A stretch of 18,031 nt of DNA from assembly GCF_010093535.1 (NCBI RefSeq), contig NW_022985235.1, forward strand, positions 96,282-114,312. The letters run 5' to 3'. The first letter of the stretch is position 1, and every line of letters starts with the position of its first letter. Below, piece after piece: positions 17,884 through 18,031 of this stretch. Under the pieces are notes generated by a model that saw nothing but the letters and a program-made list of their open reading frames with translations, ran no database searches and was not told the origin of the DNA. This DNA comes from Lindgomyces ingoldianus (lineage: Eukaryota > Ascomycota > Dothideomycetes > Pleosporales > Lindgomycetaceae). The position numbers and the translations under genes were made by a program.

Positions 17884-18031
17884 TAGCTTATGTGTTTCTT
17901 ATATTCTTTTTTAAAAAAATGTATACCTAATGTAAGTGCACCTTTATGCTAATTTGCATGCAGTTTGCTCTAGCATGCGTTGTGTAAAACATATTTAAAT
18001 TATGGTTAGTTGCGTCTGTTCCACCTCTCTA
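17884..18031. other. Right flank, no feature recognised
   Basis: 148 bp that are less RIP-mutated than the Copia sequence. GCATGC occurs twice (about 17957 and 17973). No frame or repeat partner is seen in the window. It may continue the hairpin-ended element or be host DNA. Confidence 0.4.

Noticed and set aside
1..18031. CRISPR array, tRNA or rRNA, telomere repeats, defence or biosynthetic cluster
   Set aside because: I saw no regularly spaced repeats, no cloverleaf, no TTAGGG tracts and no intact genes; the repeats are all explained by transposons.

Overview
The window looks like an AT-rich transposon graveyard from a filamentous ascomycete. I found no host gene, rRNA, tRNA, CRISPR array or prokaryotic signal in it. 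TpA is greatly enriched and CpA/TpG greatly depleted across most of the window. Almost every stop codon inside the recognisable frames is TAA or TAG where Gln or Trp would be expected, and paralogous copies differ almost only by C/T and G/A. That is the footprint of repeat-induced point mutation (RIP), which is known from Pezizomycotina. The genus cannot be told from the sequence.

The layout is a set of nested insertions. Almost every insertion can be proven inside the window, because a target-site duplication (TSD) and an uninterrupted paralogous 'empty site' are both present. (a) Fot1/pogo-type DNA transposons of 1866 bp with 56-bp terminal inverted repeats (TIRs): a 5'-truncated copy (about 129-1666), an outer copy starting at 2118, and a complete inner copy (9954-11819) inserted into the outer copy at a TA. 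(b) A full-length Copia retrotransposon on the + strand (2621-9828, TSD AAATC) interrupts the outer Fot1 copy. Its 5' 5 kb (gag-protease-integrase-RT-RNase H) is heavily mutated, but its last 1.9 kb (about 7.9-9.83 kb) is largely spared. (c) A second Copia family on the - strand begins at 12124, directly after the codon for the second catalytic Asp of the outer Fot1 transposase. It is arranged in tandem as LTR-internal-LTR-internal (12124-17752). (d) Three short unmutated solo LTRs (1001-1290, 12391-12721, 17108-17425), each with a perfect 5-bp TSD, sit inside the RIP-mutated elements. (e) A 131-bp sequence with a hairpin at its inner end bounds the window in inverted orientation (1-131 and 17753-17883, one mismatch).

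Nothing here is likely to make a working protein. The transposase keeps one continuous frame with D-x35-D spacing, but all three catalytic Asp codons now read Asn. The Copia frames hold many stops and several frameshifts. The most unusual parts are the RIP-spared, partly GC-rich 3' extension of the first Copia element, the C-terminal zinc-knuckle remnant of the Fot1 transposase, the tandem Copia array and the hairpin-ended inverted repeat at the window edges.
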